Below, piece by piece: positions 50,184-58,796 of a stretch of 64,000 nucleotides of DNA. The stretch is from Corynebacterium wankanglinii (GTDB lineage Bacteria; Actinomycetota; Actinomycetes; Mycobacteriales; Mycobacteriaceae), in NCBI GenBank assembly GCA_014490595.1, contig CP061031.1:124001-188000 (forward strand), in the 5' to 3' direction. A model generated the notes under the pieces. The model was not told the origin of the DNA. It saw only the letters and a program-made list of their open reading frames with translations, and did no database searches. The position numbers and the translations under genes were made by a program. Position 1 is the stretch's first letter. Every line of letters starts with the position of its first letter.

Positions 50184-51570
50184 GGGCTAAGGGTCAAAAA
50201 GTGTGTCTGGTTCGGCGTGTCGTGGGGGTTAGATTTGGCCTTTTTGGATGCCGATTGAGTGTGTGTAGTTGGTGTCGATAGCGTTGTCGTAGAGGGCTGG
50301 TCGTCCGGTTTCGTGGTCGGCTTGGTTCTCGTTGTGGGTCAGGGTGGATACTTTGGCGAGTTGGTCCTGGCCCCAGTTGGACTGCCTGGCGATCTCAACT
50401 GGATCGTCAGGCAGTTCTGTCTTGAGGTAGAGCCACCACTCCAGCATCCGACGCTGGTGCTCGCCGGATCTGCCGCGGTGGGTGCGGGCAAGCAGTTTCA
50501 ATTGGGCGTTGATCCCTCCTTCTAAGCTGTTGGTGGTGGATTTGATCCGGCTGCCATCGAGCACACCGTCGGGTGGGTCGAGGTAGACAAATAACAGCTG
50601 GTTACGCCAGAGGTGGTTGAGGCTGTTGTAGGCCTTGCGGGTGCGTTCATGGGTCCACGACCAGGTACGTTGCCGTGTCACAGGGTCGGTGGTGAAGGTT
50701 TTCTGGTTCATCCAGTCGCGGTAGATAGTGCCGTATTCGTGCAGCTTTACGCCCCAGGCTGCGGCTTCATCCAATGTGGTGATCTTGGTGAGGTTGAGCG
50801 CGAGTTGGTAGATCGCTCGTCCCGCGTCGGTGCGTGGGCGTGAGGTGGTGTAGCGGCGTACCACGCGTTGGGCGTGGACGAGGCAGCGCTGGATCTTGGT
50901 GCCAGGCCAGCATGTCTTGATCGCGCTGGCGGCGCCTTGGCCGCCGTCGATGACGGCGATCAGGGGTGCGGGGATACGTTCGAGGAGGTGTTGGTAGTCG
51001 CGGGTGGTTTCGTGGGTGCACCAGTGCCAGGCGATGACGTGATCCAAGGTGGCAGCCACAATGAGACATCCGCCTGCGGTGTAGGTGCCGTCAAGGAAGA
51101 TTTGGTCGTAGACTCGGCCTTCGTGTCCGATCGTGGGATCAGGCACATCGACAAGCCAGCACCACGAAAACTGCCGTTTCATGGTGGAGCGGCTGATTCC
51201 GGCGTCTTTTGCGTTCTGCCTCAGGGCGGTGGTCGATGTGCAGTGCTCGATGAATTGTCGAAACACCGCTGCGTGGGTGATGTCGCTGCGGGTTTTGGTG
51301 GTTGATGCACCGCAGGTTTTGCATCGCCACCGAGTGGTGTCCTTGGATGTGGTTCCGTTGCGTTTCATCTCTCCGCCGCACACTTGGCAGCGGGGTCGGT
51401 TCTTCGGCATTGATCAAGCCAACACCGGCTCCTACCACACGCTGCTGTCACACCTCGGTATTTCGCCACCCTGGGGCGGATATAAGCCTCAGGAGCATAT
51501 ATTTTCCGGATTCCCCCTGATCATCCCAAACAAATCGACGAATCCGGACACACATTTTGACCCTTAACCC
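50184..51570. mobile_element. IS1249-like insertion sequence
   Basis: 1387 bp. The terminal inverted repeats start GGGCTAAGGGTCAAAA on the left and GGGTTAAGGGTCAAAA on the reverse of the right end, about 24 of 27 bases matching. An 8-bp target duplication GAAAGTGA flanks it at 50176-50183 and 51571-51578. The length and an IS256/IS1249-type transposase fit IS1249 of corynebacteria. The element looks complete and possibly active. Confidence 0.93.
50229..51410 (-). CDS. IS1249 family transposase
   Basis: 393 aa. The N-terminal zinc-ribbon is CQVCGGEMKRNGTTSKDTTR followed by WRCKTCGA (two CxxC). A helical HTH region (TTALRQNAKDAGISRSTMKR) follows. The catalytic acidic residues are in DQIFLDGTYTAGG, AVIDGGQGAASAI and TTNSLEGGINAQLKLL. 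It ends in a positively charged and polar tail. The gene fills the element, leaving about 45 bp on its 3' side and 160 bp on its 5' side. No frameshift is present. Confidence 0.93.
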   Translation of the reverse strand: MPKNRPRCQVCGGEMKRNGTTSKDTTRWRCKTCGASTTKTRSDITHAAVFRQFIEHCTSTTALRQNAKDAGISRSTMKRQFSWCWLVDVPDPTIGHEGRVYDQIFLDGTYTAGGCLIVAATLDHVIAWHWCTHETTRDYQHLLERIPAPLIAVIDGGQGAASAIKTCWPGTKIQRCLVHAQRVVRRYTTSRPRTDAGRAIYQLALNLTKITTLDEAAAWGVKLHEYGTIYRDWMNQKTFTTDPVTRQRTWSWTHERTRKAYNSLNHLWRNQLLFVYLDPPDGVLDGSRIKSTTNSLEGGINAQLKLLARTHRGRSGEHQRRMLEWWLYLKTELPDDPVEIARQSNWGQDQLAKVSTLTHNENQADHETGRPALYDNAIDTNYTHSIGIQKGQI

Positions 51571-51629
51571 GAAAGTGAACAATCCGCCTCGGCGAGCCGA
51601 ACCAGCTGGTTTGCACTAAGTTTGTCGGC

Positions 51630-52181
51630 ATGTGGGTGGAACAAGAACTCGTAGTGAAGCAAACGAAAGCTCTGGGGCGCGACGCGTTCGCGATCGAGGG
51701 CCCGGACGGGGAGCTGCTGGGCACGGCACGCCAGACGCTGAAGATGAGCGACCTGGTCAAGGCGTCGCGCGGGGTGGAGGTGTTCGACGCGGCCGGCGTG
51801 CACGTGCTGAGCATCGAGGACCCGGTGAACTTCATCCGCGACACCTACGTCGTGCACCTGGCCAGCCCGCCGATGCAGCTGGCCAAGCTGACTAAGCGGT
51901 TCGCCTGGATAGGGGCGAAGTACGACGTGGAGATGGCCGGCCTTCCCGACGTGCAGATTCAGGGCCAGGCATTCCAGCTCAATTACTCGTTGACCAGCCA
52001 AGGCCGCGAGATCGCGCGCGTGGACGCGGAGTACTCCGGTATGGGGCGGTTGATGATGGGCAAGACGAGCTACCGCGTGCGCATCGAGCCGGGGTTGGAC
52101 GAGCGGCAGCGCGCGGCGGTGGTCGGTATCACGCTTGCTATCGACATGCGGCGGCAGAAGATGCGCAAGAACTCGGGGTAG
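51630..52181 (+). CDS. LURP-one-related/scramblase-like family protein
   Basis: 183 aa cytoplasmic beta-rich protein. The start MWVEQELVVKQTKALGRDAF and segments AFAIEGPDGELLGTARQTLK, VHVLSIEDPVNFIRDTYVVH and GREIARVDAEYSGMGRLMMG follow the LURP-one-related (LOR/Tubby-like) pattern. The short hydrophobic helix near the C-terminus is RAAVVGITLAIDMRRQK. Molecular function in bacteria is unknown. The pre-IS motif (GTGAACAATCCG, 51575-51586) lies 45 bp upstream of its start. It is 12 bp from the MFS gene, so probably cotranscribed. Confidence 0.7.
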   Translation: MWVEQELVVKQTKALGRDAFAIEGPDGELLGTARQTLKMSDLVKASRGVEVFDAAGVHVLSIEDPVNFIRDTYVVHLASPPMQLAKLTKRFAWIGAKYDVEMAGLPDVQIQGQAFQLNYSLTSQGREIARVDAEYSGMGRLMMGKTSYRVRIEPGLDERQRAAVVGITLAIDMRRQKMRKNSG

Positions 52182-52193
52182 TACCATCGCCGC

Positions 52194-53564
52194 ATGACTA
52201 AGGGGCAGCGCTGGGGCTTTTTCGCGGTGGTGTCGCTGGGCTTGCTCATGATTAGCCTGGACAATTCAATCCTCTATACAGCCCTGCCGGCGTTGGAGCG
52301 TAGCTATAACGCGACGCCGGAGCAGGGCCTGTGGATCATCAACGCCTACCCGCTGGTCCTGTCCGGCCTGTTGCTGGGCACCGGGGCGCTGGGGGACAGG
52401 GTTGGCCACCGGCTGATGTTCATCGTCGGCCTTGGCGTTTTCGGCCTCGCCTCACTCGGCGCGGCGTTCGCGCCGGGGCCGCTGGAACTGGTCATCGCGC
52501 GCGGCTTGCTCGGCGTGGGGGCAGCGGTGATGATGCCTGCCACCCTCGCGCTGATCCGTATGACGTTCCCGGACGAGCGAGAGCGCAACACCGCTATCGG
52601 CATCTGGGGCTCTGTGGCGGTGGCGGGCGGTGCACTGGGCCCGGTGGTTGGCGGGGCGTTGCTGGAGCGCTTCTGGGTGGGGTCGGTGTTCCTCATCAAC
52701 GTGCCCATCGTGGCGCTGGCGCTGGTGCTCACAGTCGCGCTTGCCCCGGAAAACCTGCCCAACCCGGACAAGGAGTGGGACGTGGTCTCCTCGCTCTACG
52801 CGTTGCTTGCGCTGTCGGGCCTGACCATGCTGATCAAGCAGGCCGCCAACACGCAACGCCTGGTACTTCTGGTTGCCTCCGCTGCTGCCGCGGTCCTTGG
52901 CGGCTGGCTGTTCGTGCGCCGCCAGCGTCGGCTTGCAGACCCGCTGCTTACCTTCGACATCTTCCGTTCCCGCCTGTTCACCGGCGGTGTGCTCGCGGCG
53001 GTGGGCGGCATGGCTGTGCTCGCCGGCGCGGAACTGATGACCACGCAGAAGCTGCAGCTTGTCGACGAGCTGACGCCGCTTACCGCCGGCGCCACCGTCG
53101 CCGTGATGGCCGCGGCCGCTATCCCAGCCTCCACGCTTGGCGGCGCGTACCTGCACAAAGTCGGCTTCCTGCCCCTGATCGCGGGCGGGTTCGCCGGTGC
53201 TGCGGTGGGGGCCGGGGTGGTGGTGGCCGGAGGGACGTCGATAGGCATGGTGTTCGGGCTGGTGCTGCTCGGGCTGTCCACGGGATCGGTGATGAGCGTG
53301 TCTTCGATCGCGATCATCGGGTCCGCGCCGATGCACCGCTCCGGGATGGCGGCGGGCGTGGAGGAGGTCTCCTACGAGCTGGGGACGCTGCTGACGGTGG
53401 CGCTGACGGGGTCGCTGCTGCAGGCGGGGCTGGACCGCGGGGTGGAGTACACGGACGCGTACCACGGCGTCATGGCCGTGCTGGGGGCGGCGGCCGCGGT
53501 GTTTGGCGCGGCGACGTGGTGGTGTTTCAGAGACAACCCGAAGTCTGGAGGAACCCATGCCTGA
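52194..53564 (+). CDS. MFS drug exporter, DHA2-like
   Basis: 456 aa with 12-14 membrane helices. Motif C region LDNSILYTALPALERSYNAT and motif A GALGDRVGHRLMFIVGLGVF are typical of the DHA2/QacA-EmrB branch. GSVAVAGGALGPVVGGALLE fits the antiporter motif. It exports small hydrophobic or cationic compounds by proton antiport; the substrate is not predictable. The stop lies inside the start of the next gene (overlap of 8 bp), indicating one transcript with the LURP-one-like gene and the membrane protein. Confidence 0.88.
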   Translation: MTKGQRWGFFAVVSLGLLMISLDNSILYTALPALERSYNATPEQGLWIINAYPLVLSGLLLGTGALGDRVGHRLMFIVGLGVFGLASLGAAFAPGPLELVIARGLLGVGAAVMMPATLALIRMTFPDERERNTAIGIWGSVAVAGGALGPVVGGALLERFWVGSVFLINVPIVALALVLTVALAPENLPNPDKEWDVVSSLYALLALSGLTMLIKQAANTQRLVLLVASAAAAVLGGWLFVRRQRRLADPLLTFDIFRSRLFTGGVLAAVGGMAVLAGAELMTTQKLQLVDELTPLTAGATVAVMAAAAIPASTLGGAYLHKVGFLPLIAGGFAGAAVGAGVVVAGGTSIGMVFGLVLLGLSTGSVMSVSSIAIIGSAPMHRSGMAAGVEEVSYELGTLLTVALTGSLLQAGLDRGVEYTDAYHGVMAVLGAAAAVFGAATWWCFRDNPKSGGTHA

Positions 53565-54748
53565 CATGAACCCCCGCGCGTGGCACCGCAAGGCCTCGCG
53601 CCCGGTGAGCATTTGGATGGCGGTCTTTCTCGCCGCCGGCTTGGCACACCCGTTCATCCCGGACGGCTCGTGGCTACTCATCCACATTTTCACGCTGGGG
53701 ATTTTGACCAACTCGATCATGTTGTGGTCGCAAAACCCACTGAGCGCTTCTTGGGGCAAAAGCTTTCCGACGCCGCCCGGCCCGCCCAACTCACCCGCAC
53801 CTACTTGCTCAACGCCGCCACCATCGCCGTGCTGGTGGGGCAGCTTGCCCGGTGGTACTGGCTGGTGTGGGCGGGCGCGCTCGTGGTCGCGGTGGCGCTG
53901 GCCTGGCATGCCATCGTGCTGGCGGGGCAGGTCAAATCTGCGCGCCGGATACACATCGGCGCGGTCGGCTTTGTCGCCTCGGCGTGCTGCCTGCCGGTGG
54001 GTGCGCTGTTCGGCGCCGCCCTGTCCGCGGGGCTGCCGGGGCAGTGGCACGGCGCGGTGCGGCAGGCCCACATGTTCACCAACGTCGCGGGCTTTGTCGG
54101 CCTGGCGGCGATGGGGGCGCTCAGCGTGCTGTTCCCGGCCATGTGGCGCACCCGGGGTCAGGACCGCGTCGGGGTGGCACTCGCACTCGCCGGGGCCGGC
54201 GTGGTGGTCGCGGTGGCAGGCTCGCTGCTGCGCGCGTCCGCGGTCACTGGGGTGGGCACCGTGGTCATCCTGGCGGGCTGGGTGTGGCTGTACCAGGGGT
54301 TCGTGGCCAGCGCCCTGACGGTGGTGAGGGATCCCCGCGGGCGCGTGACGTACCCAGCGTTGTCCGCGCTGTGCGCGGTGACGTGGCTCGTCGGCGGGCT
54401 GACCTGGTACGCGGTGCGGGTGTTCGGCGGGACGCTGGAGGTGCCCACGCTGCCGTTGCTGCTCGGATTCGCTGCGCAGCTGCTTATTGGTACCATGAGC
54501 TACCTCATGCCGGTGACCATGGGCGGCGGCCGGCCGCGGTGAAGGCAGGGCTGGGCGAGCTCAACCGCGCTCCGTACCTGCGCGTCGGCCTGTTCAACGC
54601 GGCGCTGCTGGCGTGGCTGGCGGTGGGCAACTCCTATGCGCGAATCGCGTTTTCCTTCGTCGCGTTCGGGGTGCTGGCGGCGTTTATCCCGCTGCTGGCG
54701 CGTGCGGTGAAGGCGCAGGTTGCGGTAATTAAATCACGTCGACCCTGA
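53557..54748 (+). pseudogene. Membrane protein similar to N-terminal part of copper nitrite reductase-like proteins, frameshifted
   Basis: Starts ATG 53557 (MPDMNPRAWHRKASRPVSIW) with helices VSIWMAVFLAAGLAHPFIPD and LLIHIFTLGILTNSIMLWSQ. The frame breaks near 53740, continues ERFLGQKLSDAARPAQLTRT through about eight more helices to SYLMPVTMGGG, breaks again near 54530, and ends AFGVLAAFIPLLARAVKAQV. Each break fits loss of one base. In corynebacteria this membrane region is typically joined to cupredoxin/multicopper domains; here the protein ends after the helices, and a separate cupredoxin is encoded convergently. Role in copper or nitrogen-oxide metabolism is inferred from context. Confidence 0.55.
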
Positions 54749-55112
54749 AGGTCATGCCCATCGTCTTGTGCCCGGCGATGGTGCACCAGCCCAAGGTGTC
54801 TTTGTTGAACTCCCCGAAGTAGGTGGTCGAGGTCTCGCCGGGGGAGAGGCGGCCGGAGTTGGCGTCGCCGATTTTGAGGTCGTGTTCCTTCTCGCCGTCG
54901 TTGACCAGGTTAACCACGAGTTTGGTCCCGCGGGGGACCTCGATGCGGTCGGGGATGTAGCGCATCCGCTCGATGCGCACGTCCGCGGTGACTACGTCGT
55001 CGCCGGTGGGGATGTCGCCCTCCTGCGATTGCACCAGCGCCGACGTCGACGCCGCGCCGGCGAGGACGGCGGCGGTGATTGCCCAGGAGGCGATGTGCGT
55101 CCGGCGCGTCAT
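54729..55112 (-). CDS. Secreted cupredoxin-domain protein
   Basis: 127 aa from ATG 55112, RBS AGGAG upstream. Signal peptide IASWAITAAVLAGAASTSAL, then one cupredoxin fold. The type-1 copper ligands are visible as His in KEHDLKIG, then Cys, His and Met in GWCTIAGHKTMGM. It probably carries electrons outside the membrane, possibly for a nitrite or NO enzyme. The 3' end overlaps the convergent membrane gene by 20 bp. Divergent from the Fe-S-type regulator. Confidence 0.85.
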   Translation of the reverse strand: MTRRTHIASWAITAAVLAGAASTSALVQSQEGDIPTGDDVVTADVRIERMRYIPDRIEVPRGTKLVVNLVNDGEKEHDLKIGDANSGRLSPGETSTTYFGEFNKDTLGWCTIAGHKTMGMTFRVDVI

Positions 55113-55213
55113 CGGCCCCACTCCTTTCGGGGAAACGTTGGGACTATGAGTTGTAGGACAATTCAGGAAGTCGTACAATATGCCCGACCTTAAGATAACC
55201 CAGGAGAATGCGC

Positions 55214-55895
55214 ATGGAACGGACGCACGCACCCCGCCCAGCCAGCGACCTGTTCAACGCAGTCGGACACTTGAGCCTCAAGCAGCTCGAGGTGTTTCAG
55301 GTGATCCAGGACACCCCGGACGGCATGCAGGTTGCCCAGATCGGCAGCGCGCTGGGCATGCACCCCAACACCGTGCGGGGCCACCTGGACGAGCTGATGG
55401 CCGCCGGGGTGGTCAACCGCCACATCGCGCCCGCCGGGCCGCGGCCGCCCCTCCTACATCTACACCGCCCGCGTGGCGCACACGAGTCTGGCGTCAAAGG
55501 CCATGAGCACCTTGGTGGAAGTGCTGGCCAGCACCCTGGCCAGCGGGGACACGGACACTGCCAAGGACCTCGGCCGCCAGTGGGCGGACCGGGTGAACCC
55601 GCGCCGCCACGGCAACTTGCGCGTCGACCTGGACACAGCCGCCAGCCACACCGCCCAAACGCTGCGCGAGATGGGCTTCGACCCCGTGCAGCGCCCGGAG
55701 TGCTCCAACGCGCGCGTGCGCGAGTTCGGGCTGCACGCCTGCCCCTTCGTGGCGGAGCGGGGCGCCCGCCCCGCCCCTATCGTGTGCGCCCTGCACGAGG
55801 GCTTTTTGGACCAGGGCGTCGGCGACGTGAAGGTGGAGCTTTTGCCGCACGACCGCCCCGGCGAGTGCGGCGCGCGACTGAGTAAGACGGGCTAG
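55214..55895 (+). pseudogene. Fe-S-type HTH regulator (SufR/ArnR-like), frameshifted
   Basis: ATG 55214 has AGGAG seven bases upstream. The N-terminal winged helix is KQLEVFQVIQDTPDGMQVAQ followed by GSALGMHPNTVRGHLDELMA. The frame breaks near 55443 in a GC run; restoring two G (GCCGGGGGCCGC) gives AGGRGRPSYIYTARVAHTSL and continues to 55895. The C-terminal half has three Cys spaced C-x12-C-x14-C (ECSNARVREFGLHACPF, IVCALHEG) plus a fourth in GECG, as in SufR-type [4Fe-4S] repressors. In C. glutamicum an Fe-S repressor, ArnR, controls hmp and nitrate respiration; the adjacent hmp supports a similar NO-sensing role. The break may be a sequencing error. Confidence 0.7.
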
Positions 55896-57064
55896 GATAC
55901 CAGCCAGTCGTTCGGGCTGAACAGCTCGTAGAACACGTTGGCCGGGGCCTTATCCGCCGGAAGCGCCGCCAGCTCGTCGCGCAGCGACTGCAAAAAGCCC
56001 GTGCCGCCGCACAGGTACACGTCCGCGCCTGCGAGGTCGAGCCCGCGCACGTCGATGCGCTCGTCGCTGTCGCGGAAGAAGGTCTGGATGGACCCGTCGC
56101 CCAGCGCATCCACCAGCTCGCGGACCTGCTGCGCCTGCGCCCAGGTCTGCGCCGAGCGGTCGGCGTGGAGGTAGCTCACGCGGCGGCTGTCGTTGTGCTT
56201 GGCCAGGTAGCTGAGAATGCCGGTCAGCGGCGTGGAGCCGATACCGGAGGAAATCAGCACGATCGGGCGCTCACCTGGGCGCAGTACGAGGTCGCCGGCG
56301 GCGAGGGTGACGTCGACAGTGTCGCCGGTGGCGACGCGCTCGGTCAGGAACGTGGACACCTCGCCGTCGCGTTCCACCGCGATGCGGTAGCGCGTGGCGT
56401 CGCCTTCGATGATGGAGTACTGGCGCAGCTGGCGGGCGCCGTCGTCGAGTTTGACGCCGATAGACGTGTACTGGCCCGGCCTCGGCTCCGTGAAGTCGCC
56501 TTCGACCGTAAACGCGGTCACCGTCTCGGACAGCGCCGTCTTTTCAACGACCTTGCCCTTGCGGAACACGTCGCCGTCCTTCACTCCGTCGGAGGCGTAG
56601 AGGTCCTTTTCGGCCTTGATCAGCACGTCCGCCATGAGCCAGTACACCGCGCTCCACGCCTCGGCCACCTCGGGCGTGACTGCGTCGCCGAGCACGTCTG
56701 CGATCGCGGCCATAAGATTTTCGTACACGATCTGGTACTGGTCCTCGGTCACACCGAGGGAGACGTGCTTGTGGGCGATCCTGTTCAGCATTGCCACCGG
56801 ATCGGGCGCGGTCTCGTCCACCAGGTGCGAGGCGAACTTCACTACCGACGCCGCGAGCGCCTTCTGCTGCGCGTGCTGTTTCTGGTTGCCGCGGTTGAAC
56901 AGATCGGAGAGGAGCTCGGGGTGGGCCGCGAACATCTTCGAGTAGAACGTGTCCGCAATGGTTTGGATGTTCTCGCCCACCGGTCCGAGCGTGGCCTTGA
57001 CCGTTTCAGCGTGGTCGGGGGCGAGGTGGGTGTTCTTCGAGTCGGGGAGTGTGTCGTTGTACAT
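55892..57064 (-). CDS. hmp: Flavohemoglobin (nitric oxide dioxygenase)
   Basis: 390 aa. The N-terminal globin domain has the distal region FYSKMFAAHPELLSDLFNRG with YSKMF (B10 Tyr) and the proximal His in NRIAHKHVSLGV. The FAD domain has LRQYSIIEGD and the NAD domain has VLISSGIGSTPLTGILSYL and VYLCGGTGFLQSL. It oxidises NO to nitrate with NADH. The stop overlaps the convergent regulator end by four bases. The 89-bp upstream region holds TTGTAGCCGTTGTAA, and the regulator's own upstream holds TTGTAGGACAA, a possible shared operator theme. Confidence 0.95.
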   Translation of the reverse strand: MYNDTLPDSKNTHLAPDHAETVKATLGPVGENIQTIADTFYSKMFAAHPELLSDLFNRGNQKQHAQQKALAASVVKFASHLVDETAPDPVAMLNRIAHKHVSLGVTEDQYQIVYENLMAAIADVLGDAVTPEVAEAWSAVYWLMADVLIKAEKDLYASDGVKDGDVFRKGKVVEKTALSETVTAFTVEGDFTEPRPGQYTSIGVKLDDGARQLRQYSIIEGDATRYRIAVERDGEVSTFLTERVATGDTVDVTLAAGDLVLRPGERPIVLISSGIGSTPLTGILSYLAKHNDSRRVSYLHADRSAQTWAQAQQVRELVDALGDGSIQTFFRDSDERIDVRGLDLAGADVYLCGGTGFLQSLRDELAALPADKAPANVFYELFSPNDWLVS

Positions 57065-57153
57065 GCGCAGGCCTCCTTGAAATAGCGGAACGAATAAATA
57101 CGATTGTAGCCGTTGTAAATGGTTGTGTCGGCTGCGCCTTTAGACTGTCTCCC

Positions 57154-58795
57154 ATGCGCTCGCCTGTGACTGAATACCTCCAAGCCATCGTCGACGATGT
57201 CCGCGACCAAGACAGCGGGGAACGCGCCGACTACATCGACGTGCTCAAAAACGCCGACCCCGACAAGCTCGGCCTTGCCCTCTGCACCACGGACGGGCAG
57301 CTGTACTCCGTCGGGGACGCGGACTACGAATTTTCCATCCAGTCCATCTCCAAGCCTTTCGTGTACGCGCTCGCGCTGGATATGTACGGTCCGGACGAGG
57401 TGCACAGCCATGTGGGCGTGGAGCCCTCGGGCGAGGCGTTTAACAAGCTTTCGCTTGACGACGACGGGCGTCCCGCCAACCCCCTCATCAACGCGGGCGC
57501 CATCACGGTGAACCAGCTCATCGGCGGCCCCGACATTCCGGTGGAGCAGCGCAGCGAGAAACTCCGTAACTACTTCTCCCGCCTGGCCGGCCGGGAACTC
57601 ACCATCGACCAGCGGGTGCTCAACTCCGAGCTGGAGACGGCGGATAGGAACAAGGCGTTCGCCCACATGCTGCGCGAGGCCGGCACCATCAGCGACGAAG
57701 CGCACGACGCCGTGGCCAGCTACATCGCCCAGTGCGCGGTGCTAGTGACGGTGAAAGACCTCGCCGCCATGGCCGCCACCCTGGCCAACGGCGGCACGCA
57801 GCCGGTCACCGGCGAGAAGGTCGTCTCCGCCGAGGCCGCCCGCCTTGCCCAGGCGGTGATGGTCTCCTCCGGCATGTACGACGCGTCGGGGCAGTGGATG
57901 GTCAACGTGGGTATCCCCGCGAAGTCCGGTGTGGCCGGTGGGTTGATCGGGACGCTGCCGGGGCAGCTCGGTATCGCGTCGTTAAGCCCGCGGCTGAACA
58001 AGCAGGGCAACTCGGTGCGCGGGGTGAAGATCTTCCGCGAGCTGTCCAGCTCGCTGGGCCTGAACCTGCTGTCCTCCAACTTCTACCGCGCGCCGGGCAT
58101 CCGGCGCATTGAGCGTCGCGACGACGCCGACATCGTCGAGCTCCAGGGCATGATCAACTTCACCAGCGCGGAGAAGATTCTGCGGGGGCTGATGGGCCGC
58201 CGCCTGCACTGCCAGAAGCTCATCTTCGACGTCTCCAACGTCACCGGCTTCAACAAAGCCGGCCGCGACCTGATCAAAGACGGGCTGATGCAATTCCGCA
58301 ATGACGGCATTGATGTGGCTATCTACGACCCGGACCACACGCTGTCCGACTGGACCTTCGCCGACGGCACCACCGCCCAGGCCATCCGGGACTTCACCGC
58401 GTCCTTCTCCGTGCCCGCTACGCGCGAGGAGGTGTACCGGGCCATCACCAAACCGCACAGCTGGTGGGACAAGAAGGTGGAGGGCGACGCCGCCGAGCAG
58501 GGCTCCGAGTTCCACTACTCGGACGACGACCGCTACGTGGGTTTTTCCGTGCAGGAGGCGGACGGCGACCGCGTGGTTTGGACCGTCGAGCCCACCGACA
58601 ACCCGAAGGAAGACCACGAGTGGGACGACACCTCCCTGATCTTCGACATCGAGGAAGACGAGGGCAACACCAAGGTCAACTTCACCCACCGCGGCATGCG
58701 CCCCCGACCGCGGCTACGAGGAGATTGCCAAGACCTGGAAGGACCGCATTGCAAAGGGCCTGCAGCCGCTGATCGGGAGGGAAGAGGACGCCTAA
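57154..58795 (+). CDS. Glutaminase with STAS domain fused to SRPBCC domain, frameshift near end
   Basis: ATG 57154 (MRSPVTEYLQAIVDDVRDQD). Residues 1-310 are a serine-dependent glutaminase (glutamine to glutamate and ammonia) with SxxK in SIQSISKPFVYAL and PLINAGAITVNQLIGG. Residues about 335-405 form a STAS domain (IVELQGMINFTSAEKILRGL), the usual long-form glutaminase layout. From about residue 410 an SRPBCC/AHSA1-type domain follows (FTASFSVPATREEVYRAITK, PHSWWDKKVEGDA), which is not part of known glutaminases. Near 58702 the frame shifts; the natural ending appears to be RGYEEIAKTWKDRIAKGLQP followed by LIGREEDA and TAA at 58793. The fusion may be real or the result of a local deletion. 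Confidence 0.75.
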
Positions 58796-58796
58796 C

